Positions 1 to 7,037 of a DNA stretch of 10,011 bases are shown in pieces (position 1 is the stretch's first letter; every line of letters begins with the position of its first letter). The notes under the pieces were generated by a model. It made no database searches, was not told the DNA's origin, and saw nothing but the letters and a program-made list of their open reading frames with translations. This DNA is from Sphingobium sp. (GTDB taxonomy: Bacteria; Pseudomonadota; Alphaproteobacteria; Sphingomonadales; Sphingomonadaceae). Location: NCBI GenBank assembly GCA_020051025.1, contig JAGVJS010000412.1, positions 1 to 10,011 of the forward strand, read 5' to 3'. The position numbers and the translations under genes were made by a program.

Positions 1-345
1 GATCCGGAGCGGCATGCCGACTTGTTGGCGGCAGCAGGCGATACCGCCGGGCGCTGGCGCGAACTGCCCACAGCCGACACATGGTATCTGCGCCAGGCCC
101 GCGCGCTGCCGGTTCCCTGCATTTGCGACGCTGGTGTGCAGGTCGCGGATTGCCACTCTACGGTGCCCTTGTCGCTGTTGCCGGATGCCGCCATCGCCGT
201 CCCGCAACTGAAACAGGAAGCCATCGCTGGCTGGCTGGCCTGGGCGAGGCAGTTTGCCGACTTCGACGTGGATCCCATCGCAGCGCAGGCGGTGAAAGCG
301 TTGGAGGCATGGCGTGCGACCATGCCGATTTCCGACCAAGACTGA
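1..345 (+). CDS. Hypothetical protein, C-terminal 114 residues (5' truncated)
   Basis: The reading frame is open from the first base of the window and ends at TGA 343-345, so only the C-terminal end of a longer protein is seen. Third codon positions are strongly G/C-rich in this frame, unlike the two other open frames over the same bases, which supports it as the coding one. The visible part is alanine- and tryptophan-rich, with a Cys-x-Cys about 40 residues in (PCICDAG) and a probable amphipathic helix near the end (WLAWARQF). I do not recognise a family. It is transcribed in the same direction as the exonuclease gene 104 bp downstream, but a likely terminator lies between them. It could equally be the end of an ATPase, nuclease or mobile-element protein; no catalytic motif is visible. 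Confidence 0.7.
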   Translation, partial: DPERHADLLAAAGDTAGRWRELPTADTWYLRQARALPVPCICDAGVQVADCHSTVPLSLLPDAAIAVPQLKQEAIAGWLAWARQFADFDVDPIAAQAVKALEAWRATMPISDQD

Positions 346-365
346 TCGTCAAACGGCGATTTTTT
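345..365 (+). terminator. Compact rho-independent terminator overlapping the stop codon
   Basis: ATCGTC (345-350) can pair with GGCGAT (355-360) across an AAAC loop, giving six pairs of which one is G-T, and is followed at once by a run of six T (360-365). The first base of the stem is the last base of the upstream TGA. The stem is short, so strength is uncertain, but stem plus T-run in this position is what an intrinsic terminator looks like. Confidence 0.5.
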
Positions 366-449
366 CAATGCCCCCGGCACGATGCGCCACATCGAACCGG
401 GAGGATTCACCCCAACCGTCGCATACCCCGTCCCTTTGGAGAATGCCCC

Positions 450-1331
450 ATGCATATCGATCCCGCCCGCATCTTCAAGCCCGCCGCCCCCCGGTTCACC
501 GTCGTCCTGGACGCGGAAGTTATTTATGACGATGCCGCCCATGCCCGCTACCAGGCGGCGGAGCGCTTCGATCCCACTGACGCCCGTCCCATGCCCCCGC
601 GCAAGGCTGCCAAGGATCCGCGGATAACGCCGCGATGGCCATGCCAGCGGATCACCGCGCTCAGCTGGCTGGTGATGTCCGACGGGGTCGATGGTCTCAG
701 GCCCCTTCGGCTTGAAACCGCAAGCAGGCCAGAGCAGACCGAGGCGGACATCATCCGCACCTTCTTCCGTGACATGGAAAGCCTGAAAGCCGTCGAGCTT
801 GTTACCTGGGGCGGCCACCATTCAGATCTTCCTCAGATCCTGCTCGCCGCGATGGTAGCCGGCATCCCTTTGCCGTCTAACCTTGTCGGCCTTGCCTATC
901 CCTGGCGGCGGGAAGCCTCCGGCCACATCGACTTGTCGAGCCGAGTGACAGGTGGAGCGGACGCCGTCCATCTCGCAGAGGTGGCCGCTGCGCTGAACAT
1001 TCCGGCCAAGCTGACCTGTCGGCCGGACCTTGTCAGCCAGCTGATGGGCCAGGGCAAATGGTCGGGCGTTCGTAGCGTCGTCGAAGGGGATGTCATGACC
1101 ACCGCGCTCATCCTGATGCTGTGGCGCCATCTGTCGGGTGAAACCATGTCCCGGCTGGAGGCCGTGCGCCGCCTGACGCACTTCATTGCACACAATTGCG
1201 CCCATCGTCCCTACGCGGCCGATTGGGTCAGGTTCGGCGAAGCGGAGCTTGATGCCGCCTTCGCTGCGGAAAGCGCCAAGGTCGCCCATCTGGCGCCCCA
1301 CTTCAGGTCCGAAGTGCAAATATCGGCCTGA
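450..1331 (+). CDS. PolB-type DEDD 3'-5' exonuclease (DNA_pol_B_exo2 family)
   Basis: This 293-residue protein resembles the stand-alone 3'-5' exonucleases related to the proofreading domain of PolB. ExoI is D21-A-E23 in a beta strand (VVLDAEV), ExoII is around D126 (TWGGHHSDLP, usually TFNGRxFDLP), and ExoIII is around D214 (VVEGDVMTT, usually YCExDVLNT). The lead-in to ExoIII (HLAEVAAALNIPAK, then V..L...G) also fits the family. The usual ExoIII tyrosine four residues before the aspartate is Val210 here, so the protein is DEDD but not a classical DEDDy enzyme and activity may be altered. ATG 450 was chosen because GGAGAA (438-443) sits 6 nt upstream; the frame is open further upstream but overlaps the preceding gene. 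Expected role: trimming single-stranded DNA 3' ends in repair or mobile-element replication. It is a monocistronic unit between two terminators. The family call is fairly sure; the biological role is inferred. Confidence 0.8.
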   Translation: MHIDPARIFKPAAPRFTVVLDAEVIYDDAAHARYQAAERFDPTDARPMPPRKAAKDPRITPRWPCQRITALSWLVMSDGVDGLRPLRLETASRPEQTEADIIRTFFRDMESLKAVELVTWGGHHSDLPQILLAAMVAGIPLPSNLVGLAYPWRREASGHIDLSSRVTGGADAVHLAEVAAALNIPAKLTCRPDLVSQLMGQGKWSGVRSVVEGDVMTTALILMLWRHLSGETMSRLEAVRRLTHFIAHNCAHRPYAADWVRFGEAELDAAFAAESAKVAHLAPHFRSEVQISA

Positions 1332-1375
1332 TCAAAGGCTATGCTGGAACGGCGCGCCGCCTGACCGCGTGACAC

Positions 1376-1410
1376 TCCCCCGGACAGTCCCTATTGTCCG
1401 GGGGATTCGA
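1376..1410 (+). terminator. Strong hairpin terminator after the exonuclease gene
   Basis: CCCCCGGACA (1377-1386) pairs perfectly with TGTCCGGGGG (1395-1404) around an 8-nt loop, and T1376-A1405 adds an eleventh pair. The downstream tract (ATTCGATTTAA) is T-rich but broken. It lies 45 bp after the exonuclease stop and 52 bp before the methyltransferase start, so it should insulate the downstream cassette from read-through. Confidence 0.75.
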
Positions 1411-1456
1411 TTTAACTCCGCCTATGCGGACTGATTGCTGGAAAATTTTGCGCCCA

Positions 1457-4291
1457 ATGAACGCCGTAGAGATTGAAGAAGCCGTATCCGACCTGGTTTC
1501 CCAGCCGTTCGACGCCGCCGAATTCCCGTTCCAGTTCATCACCGCGTTCGGCGCCAAAAAGGCGACGGTCGACCGCCTGCGCGCTACGAAGAACGGCACC
1601 AACCAATCAGATATCAGCGGCGTCCTCCAGCGCAACAATATCCATATCGGCATCGCCCCCACCGGAGAGGTCGGCTCCACGCTGGCTGCCCTGCGCGCCA
1701 GTCCCAAGACTAGCAGCGCCAAGGCCAAGTTCATCCTCGCCACCGACGGCGAGACGGTGGAGGCGGAGGATTTGGTCGGCGGCGACGTGATTGCCTGCTC
1801 CTACGCCGATCTGCCGCGCCATTTCGCAACCTTCCTGCCGCTGGCGGGCATCTCCACCGTCAAGGAAATCAAGAACAACCCCATCGACGTCAAGGCGACA
1901 GGGCGGCTTAACAAGCTGTACGTCGAACTGCTGAAGGACAACCCGGACTGGGCGACCGAGGAGCGGCGGCATGAGCTGAACCAGTTCATGGCCCGCCTGA
2001 TCTTCTGCTTTTTCGCCGAGGATACCGGCATCTTCCATGGCGAAGGGCTGTTCACCGCCACCGTCGCAAAAATGTCCCAAGCCGGGCACGGCACCGGCGA
2101 GAATCAATGGGGTAACACCCATGAGGTGCTGCAACATCTGTTCCTGTCGATGGACACCGACACCCGCTACGAAGGGCAACTGGACGAACGCCATCGCCGC
2201 GCTGCCGGTATCCGCCCCTATGCCGACGTCTTTCCCTATGTGAATGGCGGCCTGTTCACCGGCGCGACCGAATGCCCCCGCTTTAGCCGCACGGCGCGCG
2301 CCTATCTGTTGCGCGCGGGCGAACTGGACTGGAAGGAGATCAACCCGGACATTTTCGGATCGATGATCCAGGCGGTCGCCGACGACGGCGAGCGCGGGGA
2401 ACTGGGCATGCACTATACCAGCGTGCCCAATATCCTGAAGGTGCTGAACCCGCTGTTTCTCGACGACCTGCGCGAACAGCTGGAAGCGGCGGGCGACAGC
2501 AAGCAGAAACTGCGCAATCTGCGCAAGCGGCTGGCCCATATCCGCGTATTCGATCCGGCCTGCGGCAGCGGCAATTTCCTTGTCATCGCGTATAAGGAGA
2601 TGCGCGCGATCGAGGCGAAGATCGTCGCGCGGCTGGGCGGCGAAGCCAATCTGAAGCTGGACGACCGCCGCAGCGTCATCCCGCTTTCCAATTTCTACGG
2701 CATCGAGATCAAGGGCTTCGCTGCCGAGATCGCCCGCTTGGCGCTGCTAATCGCTGAGTTTCAGGCGGATTGTCTATACCTCAGCCAGCAGGAAGCCCGC
2801 GCGATGGTGCTGCCGCTGCACAAGACTGGGCAGATCACGGTTGGCAATGCCCTGCGGCTGGATTGGCTGGAGGTGTGCCCGCCCACTCGGGCAGCGAGCG
2901 GCGCGGAACAGGATCTGGGCGGAGCGACCGGGCGGCTGGCGTTGGAGGCCAATGGTATAGAGGATGGCGTAGAGGCCGAGACGTATATCTGTGGGAACCC
3001 CCCTTACATTGGCGACAAGGTTCAGACCGCCGAGCAGAAGCGCGAGCTCAAGGCGTTGCTTCCCCCACGTCAGGACATCAAATCCATCGATTATATTGCG
3101 GGCTGGTTTTGGAAGGCCTCCGACTACATCCGTGTAGGCGGCAGCTTCGCCTTCGTGTCGACGAACTCGATCTGCCAAGGTGTCCAGGTGCCGCTCGTGT
3201 GGCCACCTATTTTTGAAAAGGGGCAGATGATCACTTTTGCGCACGAAAGTTTCTTATGGGGGAACAACGCCGCGAAAAATGCGCAGGTGACGTGCGTGAT
3301 TGTTGGTGTCGGGCGTAATCGAGCGGGTGATCGATACATAATTTCCGGCGCTACGCGCACGGCGGTTTCACACATTAACGCCTATCTGACGCCTGGCGCC
3401 AATGTCATTGTCAAGAAGGCAAGCGCGCCGATCGGCGAAACAGCGATTATGTTTGGCGGCAACATTCCTCGGGATCAGGGTAATCTGCTGTTGGAAGCCG
3501 ATGCCGCCGAAGCCCTATTGGCCGGATTTCCAGAAGCCCGCCCCCTAATTCGGCCGCTTTTAGGATCGGCCGAGTTCATCAATGGCCTGCGCCGCTTCTG
3601 TCTCTGGATCGGGGACGATCAGGCCGAACTGGCGCAATCTATTCCTCCGATCGCGGAACGCTTGGCCCGTGTTCGAGAGTATCGTCTCAACGGTAGCGAG
3701 CGCGGCCAAGCTGGTATCAACACGCCTTATAAGTTCGAACGCACCATCATTGGTGCGACCCAAACCATAATCGTGCCGAGCGTTTCGTCCGAGCGCCGAC
3801 CGTATCTTCCTTGTGGCCTGCTCGGGCCTGACGTCCGCGTATCCAACCTTGCCCTTGCACTCTATGATGCACCGCTCTGGAATATGGCGCTGATCGCATC
3901 CCGCCTTCATCTTGTCTGGGTTGGAACAATCTGCGGCAAGATGAAGACCGACTTCCGTTACTCCAACACTCTCGGCTGGAACACCTTCCCCGTCCCGCGC
4001 CTCACTGCGCAGGACAAGGCCGATCTCACCCGGACAGCGGAGAACATCTTGCTTGCCCGTGAGGCCCATTTCCCCGCAACCATCGCCGATCTCTACGATC
4101 CCGAAGCTATGCCGAACGATCTGCGCCGCGCGCATGAGGAAAATGACGAGGTGCTGGAGCGCATCTATATCGGCCGACGGTTCCGCAACGACACCGAACG
4201 GCTGGAAAAGCTGTTCGACCTCTACACCAAGATGACCGCCAACGCCGTCCCCAAGGGCAAGGCGTCGAAGAAAGGCAAGAAAGCAGCCTGA
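1457..4291 (+). CDS. MmeI/YeeA-like class I SAM-dependent DNA adenine methyltransferase, without visible nuclease motif
   Basis: The 944-residue protein has a gamma-class N6-adenine methyltransferase core. Motif I (SAM binding) is FDPACGSGNF at 365-374, and the catalytic motif IV is NPPY at 514-517. Around residue 317 lies the conserved GMHYTSVPNI segment that precedes motif I in MmeI-like enzymes. Residues 1 to about 345 match the MmeI N-terminal and helical-spacer regions (FFAEDTGIF, NGGLF, INPDIFGSM). I see no D...ExK nuclease motif in the short N-terminal domain where MmeI carries it. Residues about 580-830 should form the target-recognition domain, and the DNA there drops in GC. The C-terminus is lysine-rich. 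ATG 1457 was chosen because the homologous sequence seems to begin there (NAVEIEEAV); ATG 1424 and TTG 1394 are alternatives, the latter lying inside the terminator hairpin. Predicted role: host protection by adenine methylation for the restriction genes downstream. Confidence 0.88.
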   Translation: MNAVEIEEAVSDLVSQPFDAAEFPFQFITAFGAKKATVDRLRATKNGTNQSDISGVLQRNNIHIGIAPTGEVGSTLAALRASPKTSSAKAKFILATDGETVEAEDLVGGDVIACSYADLPRHFATFLPLAGISTVKEIKNNPIDVKATGRLNKLYVELLKDNPDWATEERRHELNQFMARLIFCFFAEDTGIFHGEGLFTATVAKMSQAGHGTGENQWGNTHEVLQHLFLSMDTDTRYEGQLDERHRRAAGIRPYADVFPYVNGGLFTGATECPRFSRTARAYLLRAGELDWKEINPDIFGSMIQAVADDGERGELGMHYTSVPNILKVLNPLFLDDLREQLEAAGDSKQKLRNLRKRLAHIRVFDPACGSGNFLVIAYKEMRAIEAKIVARLGGEANLKLDDRRSVIPLSNFYGIEIKGFAAEIARLALLIAEFQADCLYLSQQEARAMVLPLHKTGQITVGNALRLDWLEVCPPTRAASGAEQDLGGATGRLALEANGIEDGVEAETYICGNPPYIGDKVQTAEQKRELKALLPPRQDIKSIDYIAGWFWKASDYIRVGGSFAFVSTNSICQGVQVPLVWPPIFEKGQMITFAHESFLWGNNAAKNAQVTCVIVGVGRNRAGDRYIISGATRTAVSHINAYLTPGANVIVKKASAPIGETAIMFGGNIPRDQGNLLLEADAAEALLAGFPEARPLIRPLLGSAEFINGLRRFCLWIGDDQAELAQSIPPIAERLARVREYRLNGSERGQAGINTPYKFERTIIGATQTIIVPSVSSERRPYLPCGLLGPDVRVSNLALALYDAPLWNMALIASRLHLVWVGTICGKMKTDFRYSNTLGWNTFPVPRLTAQDKADLTRTAENILLAREAHFPATIADLYDPEAMPNDLRRAHEENDEVLERIYIGRRFRNDTERLEKLFDLYTKMTANAVPKGKASKKGKKAA

Positions 4292-4318
4292 TCTTGGAGG
4301 CCGCTTGAATCGCCCTCG

Positions 4319-4354
4319 TTGATACATTATGTATCGCAATTGAGATACAGGAGA
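4319..4354 (+). promoter_or_regulatory. Palindromic operator/promoter region and ribosome binding site of the antitoxin gene
   Basis: GATACATTATGTATC (4321-4335) is a perfect 7+7 inverted repeat around one central base. A third half-site, GATAC at 4344-4348, forms a second inverted pair with GTATC 4331-4335 at 8-bp spacing. TTGATA (4319-4324) resembles a -35 box, but I cannot assign a convincing -10. AGGAGA (4349-4354) is a good ribosome binding site 7 nt before ATG 4362. The region is AT-rich in a GC-rich setting. RelB/DinJ ribbon-helix-helix antitoxins repress their own promoters at such palindromes, so autoregulation is the natural inference. Confidence 0.65.
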
Positions 4355-4361
4355 TTCGGTG

Positions 4362-4646
4362 ATGGCAACGTCCATGCTCCATGTCCGTCTAGACGATGAA
4401 CTGAAGTCAAAGGCCACCGATGCGCTGGCGGCGATGGGCCTCAGCGCATCCGACGCCGTGCGCATGCTGTTCCACCGCATCGTCGCCGAACAGGCCTTTC
4501 CGCTGGAACTGAAGGTGCCCAATGCGGAGACGCGGGCGGCGATGGAAGAAGCCCGCCAGTTCATGGAAGACATGAAGGCCGGGCGCGCCCAGCCGCGCTT
4601 CGGCAGCGTCGAAGACATGATCGCCAGCCTTGAGCGCGGGAAATAA
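4362..4646 (+). CDS. relB: RelB/DinJ-family antitoxin
   Basis: This 94-residue protein has the RelB/DinJ layout. A ribbon-helix-helix DNA-binding domain occupies residues about 4-45: a beta strand (MLHVRLD), a first helix (ELKSKATDALAAMG), then the family-typical LSASDAVRMLFHRI helix. The VPNAETRAAMEEAR segment (52-65) follows, then a toxin-wrapping C-terminal tail (SVEDMIASL). ATG 4362 is preferred to GTG 4359 because AGGAGA lies 7 nt upstream of it and homologues usually begin with a single Met. The gene starts 70 bp after the methyltransferase stop, directly behind a palindromic operator, and overlaps the likely toxin start by 17 nt. It should neutralise the neighbouring YafQ-type toxin and, with it, repress the operator. 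The family assignment is secure by pattern; pairing with the next gene is inferred from position. Confidence 0.88.
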   Translation: MATSMLHVRLDDELKSKATDALAAMGLSASDAVRMLFHRIVAEQAFPLELKVPNAETRAAMEEARQFMEDMKAGRAQPRFGSVEDMIASLERGK

Positions 4647-4953
4647 GCGCGCGCGGCATCCGCGCGCCTGCAACTATATGAAATCCTTCACCAAGGATTG
4701 GGAGCGGCTGGATCGATCCGGCCGCTATGATATGCGGCTGTTGAAGTCGGTCATGCTGATGCTGGTCGCCAACGACGCCCCGCTCGGCCCGGAATGGCGG
4801 GACCACCAGCTCAAAGGCGATTGGGCGGGGTTTCGGGAATGCCATATTGGCGGCGACTTCCTCCTGATCTACCAGATCGACGACACGATCGGCAAAAGCG
4901 GCATGGTCAATTTCGTCCGCGCCGGAACCCATAGCGAGCTTTTCAAGGAATGA
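4630..4953 (+). CDS. yafQ: YafQ-family mRNA interferase toxin (RelE superfamily)
   Basis: The 107-residue product carries the active-site pattern known for E. coli YafQ: H59 in WRDHQLKG (YafQ H50), E70 and H72 in FRECHIGGD (YafQ D61 and H63), D76 (D67), H101 and F105 in GTHSELF (H87 and F91). The one change is the conservative D-to-E at position 70. Family members cleave mRNA on the translating ribosome. The start is uncertain: TTG 4630 overlaps the antitoxin by 17 nt, while the next start is ATG 4678, leaving 92 residues. I prefer TTG because the segment PRACNYMKSFTKDWERL looks like the usual N-terminal family segment, and no ribosome binding site precedes ATG 4678. The stop overlaps the helicase start (ATGA), so the toxin is translationally coupled to both neighbours. 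Confidence 0.85.
   Translation: MSAGNKRARHPRACNYMKSFTKDWERLDRSGRYDMRLLKSVMLMLVANDAPLGPEWRDHQLKGDWAGFRECHIGGDFLLIYQIDDTIGKSGMVNFVRAGTHSELFKE
4649..4667 (+). promoter_or_regulatory. GC-only hairpin at the antitoxin-toxin junction
   Basis: GCGCGCGG (4649-4656) and CCGCGCGC (4660-4667) are perfectly complementary around a CAT loop, giving eight G-C pairs. The hairpin begins two bases after the antitoxin stop codon. It lies within the toxin coding sequence if the toxin starts at TTG 4630, or over the ribosome-binding position if it starts at ATG 4678. There is no T-run after it, so it is not a good terminator. A role in limiting toxin translation unless antitoxin is being translated is an inference. 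Confidence 0.45.
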
Positions 4954-7037
4954 CCTCCAACACCATCCCCGCCGTCCGTCTTGTCACCGCGCAGACCGGG
5001 GCTTCCTCCAGCGCCAACGAACTGGGCATGCGGCCGATGCAGGCGCGCGCCTATGCCCATCGCGGCGAACAATATCTGCTGATCAAGTCGCCCCCGGCGT
5101 CGGGCAAATCGCGCGCGCTGATGTTCATCGCGCTCGACAAGCTGGCGAACCAGGGGGTGAAGCAGGCGATCATCGTCGTCCCGGAGCGGTCGATCGGCGG
5201 CAGCTTCGCCGATGAACCCCTCAGCAAGCACGGATTCTGGGCCGACTGGACGGTCAAGCCGCACTGGAATCTGTGCAATACGCCGGGCGCGGACGATGTG
5301 AAGGTCGCCAAGTCCAAGGTGAAGGCGGTTGGCGAATTCCTCGCCAGTGACGACAAGGTGCTGGTCTGCACCCATGCCACCTTCCGCTTCGCCATCGACG
5401 AACTGGGCATCGAGGCGTTCGACGACCGGCTGATCGCCGTCGACGAATTTCACCACGTCTCGGCCAACCCGGATAATCGGCTCGGCGCGCAACTTGGCCA
5501 GTTGATCGGACGCGATAAGGTGCATCTGGTTGCCATGACCGGCAGCTATTTCCGCGGCGATTCCGTGGCCGTGCTGACGCCGGAGGATGAGGCGAAGTTC
5601 ACCACCGTCACCTACACCTATTATGAGCAGCTGAACGGCTATCAGTGGCTCAAGACGCTGGATATCGCCTACAGCTTCTACACCGGGCGCTATGTCGACA
5701 AGATCAACGACCTGCTCGATCCGGCGGTGAAGACCATTGTCCACATTCCCAGCGTGAACAGCCGGGAAAGCACCAAAGACAAGCATCGCGAGGTCGAGGA
5801 GATCATGGATCACCTCGGCGCCTGGAAGGGCACCGATCCGGCCACCGGCTTCCACCTGATCGAAACGGCGGCGGGCACGACGATCAAGGTCGCCGATCTG
5901 GTCGATGATGATCCCGCCAAACGCGACCGCGTTTCGGCAGCATTGAAAAGCCCGGAGGCGCGGGCGAACCGCGCCCACGTCGATGTCATCATCGCGCTCG
6001 GCATGGCGAAGGAAGGTTTCGACTGGATCTGGTGCGAACATGCGCTGACCGTCGGATATCGCTCCAGCCTGACCGAAATCATCCAGATCATCGGCCGCGC
6101 CACCCGCGACGCTCCAGGCAAGGCGGTGGCCCGCTTCACTAACCTTATCGCTGAGCCCGCCGCCGCCGATGACGTCGTGACCGAAGCGGTCAACGACACG
6201 CTGAAAGCTATCGCCGCCAGCCTCTTGATGGAGCAGGTTCTGGCGCCGCGCTTCGAATTCACGCCCAAGGATGCCGGGCCGAAGGAAGGTTTCGATTATG
6301 GTCCTGACGGCTATGTCGAAGGCCGCACCAATGTCGGCTTCCATGAGGAACGCGGGCAGTTTCACTTCGAATTGAAGGATTTGGTGCAGCCGACCACCCC
6401 GGAAGCGCGGCGGGTCTGCGAGCAGGACATCAATGAGGTCATCACCAGCTTCATTCAGGACAAGCAGGCGATAGAGCGCGGCCTGTTCGACCCGGAAGTC
6501 GTGCCGGAGGAACTGACCCAGGTCCGTATGGGCAAGATCATCCGCGAACGCTATCCCGATTTCAGCGAAACCGATCAGGAAGCGATCCGTCAGCACGCTA
6601 TCGCCGCCTTGAACATCACGCAGCAGGCGGCGAAGATCGTCACCGAAACCGCGACCGAGGATGAAGGCGGAGAACTGAAAGCCAACACTTCCTTCGTCGA
6701 TGGGGTGCGCAAGTTCATGAACGTGCGCGAACTCGACATCGACCTGATCGACCGGATCAACCCGTTCGACGCGGCCTATGCGATTCTGGCCAAGGCGATG
6801 AACGAGGGGACGTTGCGGCAGGTGCAGGCGGCAATCTCCGCCCGGAAGAACACGATGACTGAAGACGACGCCCGCGCTTACGCGATTAAGGCGGTTACAT
6901 GGAAGCGAGAGCGCGGGAGAGCCCCGTCAATCACATCCAGCGACCCGTTCGAGAAGTTGCTGGCAGAGGGCGTTGCCGCCTTCGCCCGCTTCCGCGCCAA
7001 GGCGCAAGCTACAGCGGGGGCGGCCGCCAATGTCTGA
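4950..7037 (+). CDS. SF2 DEAD/DEAH-type helicase (restriction translocase-like)
   Basis: The 695-residue protein has the superfamily 2 motifs in order: Walker A SPPASGKS at 47-54 (K53), motif II DEFH at 165-168, motif III MTGSY at 196-200, motif V GMAKEGFDW at 351-359, and motif VI QIIGRATR at 379-386 with arginines 383 and 386. The QxxGRxxR motif groups it with restriction-type helicases (UvrB/ResIII-like), which move along double-stranded DNA using ATP. Residues about 430-695 are a mostly helical extension with no motif I recognise, except a final W...GRAP...D.FEKLL element (651-671) echoed in the next gene. No nuclease motif is visible. ATG 4950 overlaps the toxin stop as ATGA; AAGGA abuts it directly, too close for normal spacing, so initiation probably relies on coupling. 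Its stop overlaps the nuclease start by 8 nt. Predicted role: motor of the restriction arm. Confidence 0.88.
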   Translation: MTSNTIPAVRLVTAQTGASSSANELGMRPMQARAYAHRGEQYLLIKSPPASGKSRALMFIALDKLANQGVKQAIIVVPERSIGGSFADEPLSKHGFWADWTVKPHWNLCNTPGADDVKVAKSKVKAVGEFLASDDKVLVCTHATFRFAIDELGIEAFDDRLIAVDEFHHVSANPDNRLGAQLGQLIGRDKVHLVAMTGSYFRGDSVAVLTPEDEAKFTTVTYTYYEQLNGYQWLKTLDIAYSFYTGRYVDKINDLLDPAVKTIVHIPSVNSRESTKDKHREVEEIMDHLGAWKGTDPATGFHLIETAAGTTIKVADLVDDDPAKRDRVSAALKSPEARANRAHVDVIIALGMAKEGFDWIWCEHALTVGYRSSLTEIIQIIGRATRDAPGKAVARFTNLIAEPAAADDVVTEAVNDTLKAIAASLLMEQVLAPRFEFTPKDAGPKEGFDYGPDGYVEGRTNVGFHEERGQFHFELKDLVQPTTPEARRVCEQDINEVITSFIQDKQAIERGLFDPEVVPEELTQVRMGKIIRERYPDFSETDQEAIRQHAIAALNITQQAAKIVTETATEDEGGELKANTSFVDGVRKFMNVRELDIDLIDRINPFDAAYAILAKAMNEGTLRQVQAAISARKNTMTEDDARAYAIKAVTWKRERGRAPSITSSDPFEKLLAEGVAAFARFRAKAQATAGAAANV

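Noticed and set aside
81..449. N-terminal extension of the exonuclease frame
   Set aside because: It overlaps the upstream coding frame and crosses its terminator; ATG 450 has a good ribosome binding site and gives the normal family N-terminus.
1607..2539. 310-codon open frame on the - strand opposite the methyltransferase N-terminus
   Set aside because: It mirrors third-position GC of the + strand gene; low-complexity translation without motifs.
3560..4618. 352-codon open frame on the - strand across the methyltransferase end and antitoxin
   Set aside because: It spans two well-supported + strand genes and the operator region and has no domain of its own.
4869..6596. 575-codon open frame on the - strand opposite the helicase
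   Set aside because: It lies antisense to a gene with complete SF2 motifs in order; long antisense frames are common in GC-rich coding DNA, and its translation shows no recognisable domain.
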